NCBI RefSeq assembly: GCF_012927125.1
Contig: NZ_JABBFZ010000001.1
Location: 124,001-188,000 of the forward strand
DNA: 64,000 bases
DNA from: Paraburkholderia antibiotica
Lineage (GTDB): Bacteria; Pseudomonadota; Gammaproteobacteria; Burkholderiales; Burkholderiaceae
Direction: 5' to 3'
Positions 46,187-54,592 of this stretch are shown one piece after another. A program made the translations under genes and the position numbers. The notes under the pieces are model-generated. The model searched no databases and had not been told where the DNA came from. It worked only from the letters and a program-made list of their open reading frames with translations. Positions within the stretch are counted from its first letter, which is position 1. Every line of letters begins with the position of its first letter.

Positions 46187-47335
46187 TTAGAAGCGGTGAC
46201 GCAGACCCGCCGTCACAGCAACCTGCTTGTTGCTGCTCGAAGCTGCGCCAAGGCCGTTGATGTTGGCGTCGACGATCGAATCTTCGTTAGCCGCCTGATA
46301 GACGCCCTGCAGGTACACGTCGGTACGCTTGGACAACGCGTAGGCGGCTTGCAAGTTCGCCTGGTTCCAGTGGACGTGTGTGCTGGACAGGTTCGCGCGG
46401 GTGTAGGTGTAGGCGGCCGCGAGGCTCAGTGCCGGCGTCAGAGCGTAACGGGCATTGGCTTCGAAGTTCTGGAACTGCGCGCTGTTGGTCGGGAAGCCCA
46501 CGCCGCCCGCGATACCCGATGCAGCCTGGCTGATGCCGGCCAGACCATGCAGGTTCGTCTGCGAGTACACGAGGCCGACCGTTGCCGGGCCGAACGCGTA
46601 GTTGGCACCTGCGCCCCACGTTTGCTGGCGTGCCGCGAAGAACGTGTTGTCGCCCGACACCGCACCCCCCGAGTTGAATGCCGCGGCCGCGCTGCTGGCA
46701 CCGTTGCTGTTCAGTTGCAGGTAAGCCGCTGCGACGTTCAGGCCGCCCCAGTTGTACGACGCGCCCGCGCTGTACGCACGGTTGTTCGCGAAGCCGTCAG
46801 CCTGGTTCGAGAAGCCGTACAACGCACCGAACTTGAAGCCGCCGTAGTTCACGCTTTGATACTTGATCGAATTGTTGATTCGGAACGAGTTGTTCAGATT
46901 GTCGTTGTCGAACGGGTGTGCGAACTGCGTGCCGCCGTATTGCGTGCCGGTCAGCGCAAGGGGACCGACGTAGTCGACCATGCTGTCATATTGGCGGCCG
47001 AGGGTGACGGCGCCGAAATCATTGCTCGACAGACCGACGAACGCCTGGCGGCCGAACAGACGGCTGTTCTGCTTGAGCGTGCCGTCATTGATGCCGAAGC
47101 CGTTTTCCAACGTGAAGATTGCCTTCAGACCACCGCCCAGATCTTCCGCGCCGCGCAGGCCGAAACGGCTGCCGTTGACCGAGCCGCTCGTCATTTGCCA
47201 GTTGGCATGGCCGTGCTGATTGTTCGAATAGGTGATGCCGGCGTCGATCAGGCCGTACAGCGTGACGCTGCTTTGCGCATGCGCTGCCGTTGCAAAAACG
47301 CCCGTGAGGGCCGCGACCATGAGTGTCTTCTTCAT
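46187..47335 (-). CDS. Gram-negative general porin
   Basis: A 382-residue outer-membrane trimeric beta-barrel of the Burkholderia/Neisseria porin type. Signal peptide MKKTLMVAALTGVFATAAHA, cleaved before QSSVTLYGLIDAGI. Barrel landmarks are RFGLRGAEDLGGGLKAIFTLE, RLFGRQAFVGLSS and the C-terminal AVTAGLRHRF with terminal Phe needed for BAM assembly. GGAG precedes the ATG by about nine bases. A general diffusion channel; any substrate preference is unknown. Confidence 0.95.
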   Translation of the reverse strand: MKKTLMVAALTGVFATAAHAQSSVTLYGLIDAGITYSNNQHGHANWQMTSGSVNGSRFGLRGAEDLGGGLKAIFTLENGFGINDGTLKQNSRLFGRQAFVGLSSNDFGAVTLGRQYDSMVDYVGPLALTGTQYGGTQFAHPFDNDNLNNSFRINNSIKYQSVNYGGFKFGALYGFSNQADGFANNRAYSAGASYNWGGLNVAAAYLQLNSNGASSAAAAFNSGGAVSGDNTFFAARQQTWGAGANYAFGPATVGLVYSQTNLHGLAGISQAASGIAGGVGFPTNSAQFQNFEANARYALTPALSLAAAYTYTRANLSSTHVHWNQANLQAAYALSKRTDVYLQGVYQAANEDSIVDANINGLGAASSSNKQVAVTAGLRHRF

Positions 47336-47760
47336 TTATATGACTCCAGGAGCGAGAGAGGTATAAAACCTTGGCTTGGGGTACCTTCACACGGCGCCGC
47401 GGATAGCGGAATTCGCGTGATAAGCGCGTGACCAGATTCGCGCCGGTTTCCGTTTAGGCAGAGTGTAGAGAGACACTTCTGAAAGTGGACGTTCCGATTT
47501 CAGCAATAAAGTATTACGGGATAAGAAATTATGGAGAAGGGGCGCTTAAGCCTTGCGGATAAAGGCTTCGAGCGTTATCGACGGGATTGAAAGACAGGTG
47601 CGCTTTGATTGGCGTTGCTCATTTGCGACACCAAATGATGCGAAAAAACAACGAGATGGAAATGCAAAAAATGATTGTTGTTGATTGTTGTTATTAGGGC
47701 AATAGATGATTGTTAATAGTGTGAATAATAGAAGTTGCAGACGGCCGCTATACTGTAATT
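47336..47760. other. AT-rich regulatory region between the porin gene and a candidate sRNA
   Basis: About 425 bases with much lower GC than its surroundings and with repeated TGTTGTTGATTG-like stretches near 47680. No gene is credible. It should hold the porin promoter (minus strand) and, at 47749-47754, the TATACT hexamer of the candidate RNA. Confidence 0.5.
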
Positions 47761-47844
47761 TCTGCTTTCCGAAGCAGACTTTTTCGTTGACGAAAAAGAT
47801 CTCCAAACCTTTGTCGGCGCGGCTCCCCAGTCGCGCTTTTTTTT
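47761..47844 (+). ncRNA. Candidate small RNA with three hairpins and a terminator
   Basis: A TATACT hexamer at 47749-47754 places a start at about 47761. Three adjacent perfect hairpins follow, each with a four-base loop: TCTGCTT/AAGCAGA (47761-47778), CTTTTTCG/CGAAAAAG (47779-47798), and GCGCGGCT/AGTCGCGC (47817-47836) with CCCC loop and eight T residues. The unpaired stretch GATCTCCAAACCTTTGTCG between hairpins 2 and 3 could pair with targets; it contains CTCC, complementary to ribosome sites. No -35 is clear. The size of ~84 nt and layout fit an Hfq-type sRNA. Confidence 0.6.
47817..47844 (+). terminator. Terminator of the candidate sRNA
   Basis: An 8-bp stem (one G-T pair) with loop CCCC and a run of eight T residues. 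Confidence 0.85.
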
Positions 47845-47873
47845 GTCTGCGAATAACGTATTCGTGGCCTTGC

Positions 47874-48122
47874 CTAGTGCGCGGGGGCGGTCCCGTCCGC
47901 TTCGTCCCAGTCCGTCGCGACTGACGCACTCCAGTCTTCCATCACATATCGACGCGCGTCCATCGGCGACGACAGCAGGTTCTGCCAGTGATCCCCATGC
48001 CACATCGGATCGAAATCAAAGACCGTCGACGTGTCGGCCGTCTGGGCAGGTTGATCTGCCGCTACCTCGGTATGTGAATGGGTGAGCCAGGCAAGGAGTC
48101 GGCGAATTTCATTGAACGGCAT
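47874..48122 (-). CDS. Small hypothetical protein (82 aa)
   Basis: ATG 48122 follows AGGAGGTTGCC, an excellent ribosome site, and opens MPFNEIRRLLAWLTHSH. The 82-residue product is acidic and Trp-rich in its second half (FDFDPMWHGDHWQNLL, RRYVMEDWSASVATDWDE). No signal peptide or domain is recognised. It ends 30 bases beyond the T-run of the candidate sRNA and runs toward it. Confidence 0.6.
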   Translation of the reverse strand: MPFNEIRRLLAWLTHSHTEVAADQPAQTADTSTVFDFDPMWHGDHWQNLLSSPMDARRYVMEDWSASVATDWDEADGTAPAH

Positions 48123-48521
48123 GGCAACCTCCTGAAGCACATCGCTACTACCGATTTGCATCATGCGATGTCGCATGCATCGCAACCAGTCGGACAAACA
48201 CTTACGGAAACCAGGATTTAGTTACATTTATGCATCATAGGTGCAAATTTTGCTGTTCCTTGATGTAGATTAAATCCTATTTTCGGTAATTCTGATCCGA
48301 AATCTGGGATTCAATGCCGGGTGAGGGTGCTTTTTAATGCGGCAAGCACAAATGTAAAGTTTACTTGACGCCCATTCTCTGTTCCCCGTATAACAACGAA
48401 GCCGTATTTCATTGGCTGGTTCTGATTTTTATACCTGTCGGATATTAGCTAATAATGAATACGGGGTTGGTTCGCTTCTGGGCAATGCCTGATCTGGATA
48501 AACAACGAGGGAAAACAGGAA
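48123..48521. other. AT-rich divergent region and probable cold-shock leader
   Basis: About 400 bases between the small minus-strand gene and the cold-shock gene. It is AT-rich, as expected for the long structured 5' leaders of csp genes. No specific cold box could be defined by eye. Confidence 0.45.
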
Positions 48522-48725
48522 ATGGAAACCGGTATCGTCAAATGGTTCAACGATGCTAAGGGCTTTGGCTTTATCACGTCGGATGCGGGCGGCGAAGATC
48601 TGTTCGCCCACTTCTCGGAGATCCGCGCGGAAGGCTTCAAGTCACTGAAGGAAAATCAGCGTGTGTCTTTCGACATCAAGACCAGCCCGAAGGGCAAGCA
48701 GGCGGCAAACATCCAGCCACTGTGA
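48522..48725 (+). CDS. Cold-shock protein, CspA family
   Basis: A 67-residue OB-fold RNA chaperone. METGIVKWFNDAKGFGFIT carries the RNP1-like KGFGFI, and DLFAHFSEI is the RNP2-like motif; VSFDIKTSPKGKQAANIQ completes the barrel. It melts RNA structure, classically at low temperature, but several paralogues are usually constitutive. GGAAA-type ribosome site and a terminator at 48766. Confidence 0.95.
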   Translation: METGIVKWFNDAKGFGFITSDAGGEDLFAHFSEIRAEGFKSLKENQRVSFDIKTSPKGKQAANIQPL

Positions 48726-48765
48726 AGCTGCGGTATTGAGTGCAAACGCTCAGCAGTTTTCAGGG

Positions 48766-48798
48766 AAAACCCTCGCCGAAGTGCGAGGGTTTTTATTT
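48766..48798 (+). terminator. Rho-independent terminator after the cold-shock gene
   Basis: AAAACCCTCGC and GCGAGGGTTTT form an 11-bp stem around CGAAGT, followed by more T residues. Confidence 0.9.
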
Positions 48799-49037
48799 TG
48801 AAGTGATGTAATTGGCTGCGTCCGTGGCATTGCCTTCTGTCAGTTCAATAATGCCAGGCAATGCTTGCCGGTAATTTTGACGAAAATCATTTTGCTTTAA
48901 TCATAGCTACAATTTGCCGGCTAAATCGGTCTCCCAAGCTCGCGTCCAGTTTTGCCGCCGAACCCGGCTACATGGATGCCCGGCGCTTACCTGGTGCATA
49001 CTTGCCGCACAGCCACGCGTCTCAAACTTTTTCCCTC

Positions 49038-50186
49038 ATGTCTGAACAGTTTTCGCCGGAAGCGGCTCTCGATGTGCCGATCGTCTTTGTCGACCTTGAA
49101 ACGACCGGGGGCTCCACGAGTGAACATCGTATTACCGAGGTCGGTGTCGTCGAGATCGGGCCGGCCGGCGTGTCGCGCTGGAGCAGTCTGATCGACCCGC
49201 AGCAGCCGATTCCATCGTTTATTCAGCAACTCACCGGCATCACGAACGAGATGGTGCGCGGCGCGCCCACGTTCGAGTCGGTCGCGCCGGCGCTGCTCGA
49301 GCGTTTGAACGGCAAGCTGTTTGTGGCGCACAACGCGAGTTTCGATCGCGGATTTCTGCGCAGCGAATTTCGTCGCGCCGGACTGGCGTTCGATCCGGAC
49401 GTGCTGTGCACGGTGCGGTTGTCGCGCGCATTATTTCCGGCCGAAAAACGCCACGGCCTCGACGCGCTCGTCGAACGTCACGCGCTCGTGCCGTCGGACC
49501 GTCACCGCGCGCTCGCCGACGCCGATCTGATCTGGCAGTTCTGGCAGCGTCTGCCCACGCTCGTGCCGCTCGATACGTTGCGCGCGCAGATCGAACGCAC
49601 CACACGGCGTTACCGGCTCGCCGGAGATATCACCGAGGATCTGCTCGACACCGCGCCGGCCGGCTGCGGCGTGTATGCGTTCTATGGCGAAGATGACGCG
49701 CCGCTCTACGTCGGGCGCAGCGTGCGAGTGCGCCAGCGATTGCGCTCGCATCTGACGGGCGAACGGCGCTCATCGAAAGATATCCGGCTGGCGCAGCAGG
49801 TGCGGCGCGTCGAGTGGCGCTCGACCGGGGGCGAACTCGGGGCGATGCTGGCCGAAGCCCAGTGGATTACGACGTTGCGGCCGGGCCAGAACCGTTTGCC
49901 GCGCGTCACGAAGAGCGACCCTGCGGATGCGCCGTGGCCGTTCGACGGCCCCATCGTGTTCGAGGAGCGGGACGACACGCAGCGCGTCTTTCATGTGGTC
50001 GACCGATGGCGCTACCTGGGCCATGCGCCGTCGCTCGCACAGGCTGCGCAACTGCATGTGTCGGCGATCGCCGGCGCGTTCGAGCTGTCGACCTATCGCA
50101 TCTTGCAGAGCCATCTCGCGCGCGGTCTGCGCGTGATGCCGCTGAGCGTGTCGAGCGACACGCCCGAGTCAAGCTTTGCCGCTTGA
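49038..50186 (+). CDS. DnaQ-like 3'-5' exonuclease fused to a UvrC-type GIY-YIG nuclease domain
   Basis: 382 residues from MSEQFSPEAAL at 49038. Residues 10-185 are a DEDDh exonuclease: VFVDLETTG (DxE), VAHNASFDRGFL, and DRHRALADADLIW (HxAxxD). Residues 215-295 are GIY-YIG: GCGVYAFYGEDDAPLYVGRSVRVRQRLRSHL read in parts, the UvrC N-terminal type with Tyr, Arg and a later Glu (MLAEAQW). A C-terminal ~85-residue tail is uncharacterised. Such Cho-like fusions are thought to act in excision repair. The longer frame from 48861 has no supporting signals. Confidence 0.9.
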   Translation: MSEQFSPEAALDVPIVFVDLETTGGSTSEHRITEVGVVEIGPAGVSRWSSLIDPQQPIPSFIQQLTGITNEMVRGAPTFESVAPALLERLNGKLFVAHNASFDRGFLRSEFRRAGLAFDPDVLCTVRLSRALFPAEKRHGLDALVERHALVPSDRHRALADADLIWQFWQRLPTLVPLDTLRAQIERTTRRYRLAGDITEDLLDTAPAGCGVYAFYGEDDAPLYVGRSVRVRQRLRSHLTGERRSSKDIRLAQQVRRVEWRSTGGELGAMLAEAQWITTLRPGQNRLPRVTKSDPADAPWPFDGPIVFEERDDTQRVFHVVDRWRYLGHAPSLAQAAQLHVSAIAGAFELSTYRILQSHLARGLRVMPLSVSSDTPESSFAA

Positions 50187-50249
50187 GGCGCGCGGCCCGC
50201 ATGCGGGCCGTTGCGTGGAGAGGAGCGGCGGGCGGGGCGGCGGACGAAA

Positions 50250-50846
50250 TCAGCCGGTCGCGCCGACTCCACCCGTTTCGCATACGTGTCCGAGCGCGCG
50301 CGTCAGCGCGCCCGAATGGACGGCGTCATAACGCGTTAGCGATTTCCAGTTGGCCAGCGATTGCGCGACGCGCGACGGGCAATCGTCCGCGGTGCGCATC
50401 GGTTGGACGCGTGCGAGACCGGCCACCAGCGATTGCGTCAGCTTGTCCAGTTGCGGTCGCGTGCTCGCGGCGAGATCGGGCGCGGGGCCTTGCGGCGGTT
50501 GCGTGCTGCGCCATGTGGCGAAGAGCGCATTCTGAACGTCTTTGCTCGCGTCGATCTGATCCTGGAAGAACGCGTGGGCGAATGCCGGATCGACGTTCGC
50601 CGCGGCGGCGCGTTTTTCGACATCGGCGAGCAGCGCTTTTTCTCGCGGCGTATCGGTGATCGACTGGTGATTCGCCCATTTCCAGCGTGCAACGGGTTCG
50701 GCGAGCGCGAGGCGCTGCGAAACCAGCGCAATCAGGTTGGTGAGTGCGGTGTCGTCGCCATCGGCGAAAGCTGGGGCGGGTGTGACGATGAGCGTGGCAG
50801 CCAGCGCGAGCGCGCAGGACATGCCGAGGCGAAGCGAACGATTCAT
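50250..50846 (-). CDS. Periplasmic chorismate mutase (secreted AroQ type)
   Basis: 198 residues from MNRSLRLGMSCALALAATL (50846), a Sec signal peptide cleaved near AFA. The mature part begins with the AroQ helix LIALVSQRLALAEPVARWKW, then ADVEKRAAAANVDPAFAHAF and FQDQIDASKDVQNALFATWR, the order of catalytic Arg, Lys and Glu/Gln in secreted *AroQ enzymes. It turns chorismate into prephenate outside the cytoplasm; the purpose is unclear, though secreted forms occur in pathogens and plant-associated bacteria. Confidence 0.85.
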   Translation of the reverse strand: MNRSLRLGMSCALALAATLIVTPAPAFADGDDTALTNLIALVSQRLALAEPVARWKWANHQSITDTPREKALLADVEKRAAAANVDPAFAHAFFQDQIDASKDVQNALFATWRSTQPPQGPAPDLAASTRPQLDKLTQSLVAGLARVQPMRTADDCPSRVAQSLANWKSLTRYDAVHSGALTRALGHVCETGGVGATG

Positions 50847-51135
50847 GAGGTGACCTGGCCGGGCGGCCGATGACGGAAAAAACAGAAGGATAAATGATGC
50901 CCGGCCCACAACGGGTACGTGCCGCTCAAAACCCGATGTGATGGAAGTTCAGACATGCGCGCCGGAGGAGTGGGCGCACGGAATCGAGCGCGTAAGCCGG
51001 TCGGCCCAGCGCTACGGAATGTTCAGACGAGCCGATCCTGCGTCATGACGCGGAAAACGGTCGAATAATGAGGGCGCGAGTATTCGCCACGCGCTGATTG
51101 CACGCGCACCGATGCTGCATCGCGCCACTGCCCCG

Positions 51136-51285
51136 TTACTTCGGATCGCACGACTTACGTTGTTCGTCGAAAAATGCGCGAACGTGCTCCGGCAGTTCGG
51201 CACCCAGAAACTCGACGGCCACGGGTTCCGGATCCGGGTAAAAGACTTTATCCGGGGTCGGAATCTTCGGTGGTTTGGCATCCAT
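51136..51285 (-). CDS. Small hypothetical protein (49 aa)
   Basis: ATG 51285 is preceded by AAAGGAGAAAGATC, an almost ideal ribosome site. The 49-residue product starts MDAKPPKIPTPDKVFYPDPE and ends RAFFDEQRKSCDPK; it is Pro-rich then helical, with no signal peptide or membrane segment. Codon use is normal for this genome. Easily missed because of its size. Function unknown. Confidence 0.65.
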   Translation of the reverse strand: MDAKPPKIPTPDKVFYPDPEPVAVEFLGAELPEHVRAFFDEQRKSCDPK

Positions 51286-52321
51286 GATCTTTCTCCTTTA
51301 CTAACCGATTATCTGCCTCGGTCCCCGCATCGCACCAGTGCGCGATGCAAGTCACTTACTCTCTGTTGCTTTAACGGCACAAGCCAACACTTGAACGGAG
51401 GGTTTGAATAAAATTTATCGCTGGCTGTCGCATATGATTGCTCTCGCATCTTCTCGCCAGATCCAGAATCAATCCTTCGCACTCCCCACCGTTTCCCTTC
51501 TCCGCCTCTGTGCCGAAGGCGTTTCTGCACACTCGACCGACGCCGTTCCCGCTTTCCATTAACGTTCTCATGTGAATAAATCATGACAACGTTGTGCGCT
51601 GCCGCATCGGCAGGATTTTCTACTTCGTCGAGTGAACGTTCGTTATTTGCCGATTGAAACGACTCAGACCTCATTCTTTGTAAACGGCAAATTCCCGCTG
51701 ACGTTGACGGTGTGAACAATATTTAATGATTTTCTGTACTAATCGACTGTCTGACAGTTGGCTAGCAAACTCATTCACATACTTTTGCGCCAAAACCTCC
51801 TCATCGGATGACAGACCTTTAATGACGTTCCGCGCGCCGACAATTGGAGCGGTCATTCGTTTGCGCGCAATTCAATCTCTCTCTACCGCGAGGCTGGACC
51901 ACTGTCCGCCGGTGCAAGCCGGGTGTCAGCCGCAAACGGTCGTTTAGAACTTGTCCCTGGCCCGCACGGGGCGTCCGCTGCACGCAGCCATTACCAACGC
52001 CGAACAACCCGACCGGTAAGCCATTGGGCGTTGCATGCGGCTTGGTGCGTTAGCGCATACAGCCGGCGGCGGCGAACTTATAGGATGCGATTGCCGAGTC
52101 GTAAGCGCCGCTGACCGCTCAGCGTGATCCGCCGAACACAAGGCACGTCAGTCAACAGGCAGCCGATACCGCAAAACAGCGGTAGCAGGGCATAAAAGTC
52201 TGTCTCGCAAGGTCGTTGCACCAACCTCTTTCTCGCATCAGTGAGCCGCGCCATCGTGCGGTCGGATCCGTTTTGCGCGGCACCGTTTCGTGCCCGTATG
52301 CGTTATCGCCTGGGGGGATTC
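51286..52321. other. Long stretch without a confident gene
   Basis: About 1 kb with mixed GC, part of it AT-rich (around 51720). Reading frames here are short and mostly have poor codon use; the best is 51671-51856. It could be decayed accessory DNA plus the promoter of the acyltransferase gene. Confidence 0.4.
51671..51856 (-). CDS. Possible small protein or remnant (61 aa)
   Basis: ATG 51856 opens MTAPIVGARNVIKGLSSDEE and continues as a helical, soluble-looking 61-residue product with atypically low GC. No ribosome site at the right distance. It may be a piece of a decayed foreign gene; not recognised. Confidence 0.25.
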   Translation of the reverse strand: MTAPIVGARNVIKGLSSDEEVLAQKYVNEFASQLSDSRLVQKIIKYCSHRQRQREFAVYKE

Positions 52322-53434
52322 ATGCAAAAGATCGACAACCTGACCGGCTTGCGAGCGTTCGCCGCGCTGCTCGTGGTGGTGCATCACTTTGCCGACAACG
52401 AGGGCGTGCTGCCGCTCGGGATCGTGCACCTGGTCGACAACTGGGTATGGGGCGTCGACATCTTTTTCGTGTTGAGCGGCTTCATCCTCGCCTACACCTA
52501 TCTGCCGTCACGCGGCATCGCGTTCGGGTGGGGCGACTATCGGTCGTTTATCGTCAAGCGATTCGCGCGCGTTTATCCGCTGCATCTGGTGACGTTCCTG
52601 CTGTTCGTCGGAATGTGGTTCGCCGCGAAGCGCGTCGGACATGAGTTTGCGCACAGCGACGTGGACTACACCGCGCGCACCGCGGTCGAGAACGTGCTTC
52701 TCGTGCATGCGTGGGGACTCGACAAGAAGCTCAGCTGGAACTTCGTGTCCTGGTCGATCAGCGCCGAATGGTTCGCCTATCTGTTTCTGTTTCCGCTGTG
52801 CGCGAAGGTGTTGAGCCGGGTGTCGCGCGTCACCTGTGGCGTCATCGTGCTCGTCTGCTGGGTGCTGCTGTGCGTCTACTGCTTTCTCTACAACGATGGC
52901 GACCTCGGGCTCACCACGTTCGGCGTGCTGCGGATCGTCCCGCAGTTCATCGCCGGCTACTGGCTGTTTCGTTTGCTGAAGACGTGGGAACCCGGCGATG
53001 TCCTCATGTGCTGCGGTCTCGTCGCGTTGATGGTGCTGATGTGCCTGTCGACCACGTTGCCGTTCCTGCTCCTGCCATTGATCCTGCTCGTGATCGCGGG
53101 CCTCGCCAAAGGCGGGGTGGTCGGCAACGCGTTGTTCGGCAATCGGATCGCCGTGTTTCTCGGCGAAATCTCGTTCTCGATCTATCTGATTCATCCGATC
53201 CTGCAAATCGCCTGCAACCAGGTCGTCAGAAGGCTTCATGTGCCGCAGAGCCCGCTCGTTGCGTTGCTGATCCTGCTCGTCGAATTGGGCGTGGTCGTGG
53301 CGGGTGGGGCGCTTGGCTATTTCCTCATCGAGGTGCCGGCGCGTCGCGCGATCGTCGCGAGGACGCAGGCGTGGCGCAACAAGGGCGCGGAAACTCAGGA
53401 GGAGCCGGCGAGCCCCACAGCGTCCGCGTCCTGA
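52322..53434 (+). CDS. Acyltransferase family 3 membrane protein
   Basis: 370 residues from MQKIDNLTGLRAFAALLVV (52322), after GGGGGATTC. About ten hydrophobic segments. The family-3 signatures are present: LTGLRAFAALLVVVHHF (with catalytic His), VDIFFVLSGFIL, and YLIHPILQ near the C-terminus. Members O-acylate lipopolysaccharide, exopolysaccharide, Nod factors or antibiotics. It is alone, so the acceptor is unknown. The next 100 bases hold a terminator and then the mobile-element boundary. Confidence 0.9.
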   Translation: MQKIDNLTGLRAFAALLVVVHHFADNEGVLPLGIVHLVDNWVWGVDIFFVLSGFILAYTYLPSRGIAFGWGDYRSFIVKRFARVYPLHLVTFLLFVGMWFAAKRVGHEFAHSDVDYTARTAVENVLLVHAWGLDKKLSWNFVSWSISAEWFAYLFLFPLCAKVLSRVSRVTCGVIVLVCWVLLCVYCFLYNDGDLGLTTFGVLRIVPQFIAGYWLFRLLKTWEPGDVLMCCGLVALMVLMCLSTTLPFLLLPLILLVIAGLAKGGVVGNALFGNRIAVFLGEISFSIYLIHPILQIACNQVVRRLHVPQSPLVALLILLVELGVVVAGGALGYFLIEVPARRAIVARTQAWRNKGAETQEEPASPTASAS

Positions 53435-53496
53435 ACGTTGCGCCTTGAAGGCCGGGGGCGCTGAGCGAAGTGCTCCCCAATGCGGAGCCGGAAAAC

Positions 53497-53528
53497 AAAA
53501 AGCCCAGTCACGAGGACTGGGCTTTTTG
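53497..53528. terminator. Bidirectional terminator before the element boundary
   Basis: AAAAAGCCCAGTC and GACTGGGCTTTTT form a 13-bp stem, just outside the 46-bp repeat. Confidence 0.9.
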
Positions 53529-53540
53529 CTTGAAACTTGA

Positions 53541-53586
53541 TGGTGCCGGAAAGAGGAATCGAACCCCCGACCTTCGCATTACGAAT
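53541..53586. repeat. Left attachment repeat (46 bp copy of tRNA-Thr 3' end)
   Basis: Identical to 62606-62651, beginning at the CCA-end complement and running through the T-arm and anticodon loop; the match stops at 53587. This is the displaced 3' end of the target tRNA gene, marking the outer edge of the element. Confidence 0.93.
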
Positions 53587-53839
53587 ACTTTTCCATGCAC
53601 AGGTGAACCGTAAGTATAACAGGAGTGTCTGAGTAGCCATTTACCAGCGAACCGCCAGAATCGAGAAGCCGCGAATGCGTCTGCTATGGATTTCAGACGA
53701 AAAGTGGGCCTCTAACGGTCCCGGTCCTTTCGGACGCATTGGTACTTCCCGACCCCGCGAAGCCCGCCACGGCCCGATTTCGGGCCTCGCTGCGCCTTTG
53801 GCACCTTGGCCGCTCTTGCCAGCGCGACGACTGGTCCTT

Positions 53840-53990
53840 GCTGATGCCGAGGTCGATGAGTGTTTCAGTTTCGCTAGAAAACCGGTCGTCTCGGTGGACC
53901 GGTTTTTTTAGGCCGACCGCCTTGATCCTTTTCCATCGCGCGCAGCAAATCGCCCGTGCGCAATTCGGCGTGCACACGGCTATTCGCCCG
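53840..53990 (-). pseudogene. Frameshifted remnant of a phage-type protein
   Basis: On the minus strand one frame reads RTGDLLRAMEKDQGGRPKKT and ends at TAG; the next frame continues ETLIDLGISKDQSSRWQ. Together they reproduce the order 'GELLxAMEK...GxP...TLxDLGISKxQSSRWQ' of a protein common in phages and plasmids (often fused to ParB-like or methylase genes). A one-base shift near 53885 breaks it, and both ends are missing. Confidence 0.5.
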
Positions 53991-54104
53991 GCAAGGGTGG
54001 CGACAGCAGCCGCTCGCGGAAGGCGCGGTAGCTTTCGCACTCCAGCGCCCGCGAGACCTGTTTAACCGGTGGTCTCGATCTGCCGCTAGTGGAGACAGAC
54101 TCGA

Positions 54105-54558
54105 TCACGTAAGAGAATTCGTCTGCCCCGGTTCGCCAGAGGTGTCCGCGCAGGCCTTCGGGATGCGGCCATCGGCGCGCCTGCGTGGAAATGGTCGTGG
54201 GTCAGCGAAGTACCCCGATGCGCGAAATTGAGCCTCGGTGCCGGTCCACGTGATGAACGTGCGGGGCACGCCTTCGGCGGGCGCAGCACCATGAATCCTC
54301 GCGATCCACACCTCCCGACCAAAGCCCGCTAGGCAGTCGACGACCCCGCGCTCGATGGCGACGTCCAGACCGGCCCGGCTCGCCAGAATCGACGCATAGC
54401 GCGATGTCGAGAATCGTTGAGCCACCGAGCACGCGCTCGCCGTGGCGGTCGAGCGTGTCGACCATGCCAATGCACATCGGCATGGTCATCACAAAAAAAT
54501 ATGGTAAATTTTGCGACTTATTTGCCGTAGCCACTTGGTCCTCGACAGCGGGTGGCAC
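54105..54558 (-). pseudogene. Possible frameshifted remnant gene
   Basis: Two overlapping minus-strand frames look coding in turn: the upstream one has MPMCIGMVDTLDRHGERVLG and the downstream one has SILASRAGLDVAIERGVVD, AGFGREVWIARIHGAA, TFITWTGTEAQFRASGYF. A shift near 54420 would join them into one protein of about 125-150 residues. Not recognised; coding character is the only evidence. Confidence 0.3.
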
Positions 54559-54592
54559 CGCATCTTCCGCCAGCTTTTAGGAGCAGTGTGCA

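Larger units (their letters stand above)
53587..54592. other. Decayed prophage DNA at the left end of the element
   Basis: About 1 kb without an intact gene. It holds frameshifted pieces of phage-type genes (see 53840-53990 and 54105-54558) and an AT-rich promoter-like patch at about 54490-54530 upstream of the RelA/SpoT gene. Confidence 0.55.

Noticed and set aside
47713..48003. A 96-codon minus-strand open frame over the sRNA candidate
   Set aside because: It is antisense to the hairpin array and overlaps the better-supported small gene at 47874 in another frame.
51309..51719. A 136-codon minus-strand open frame
   Set aside because: No ribosome site, poor codon use and no coherent fold; the stretch is probably non-coding.
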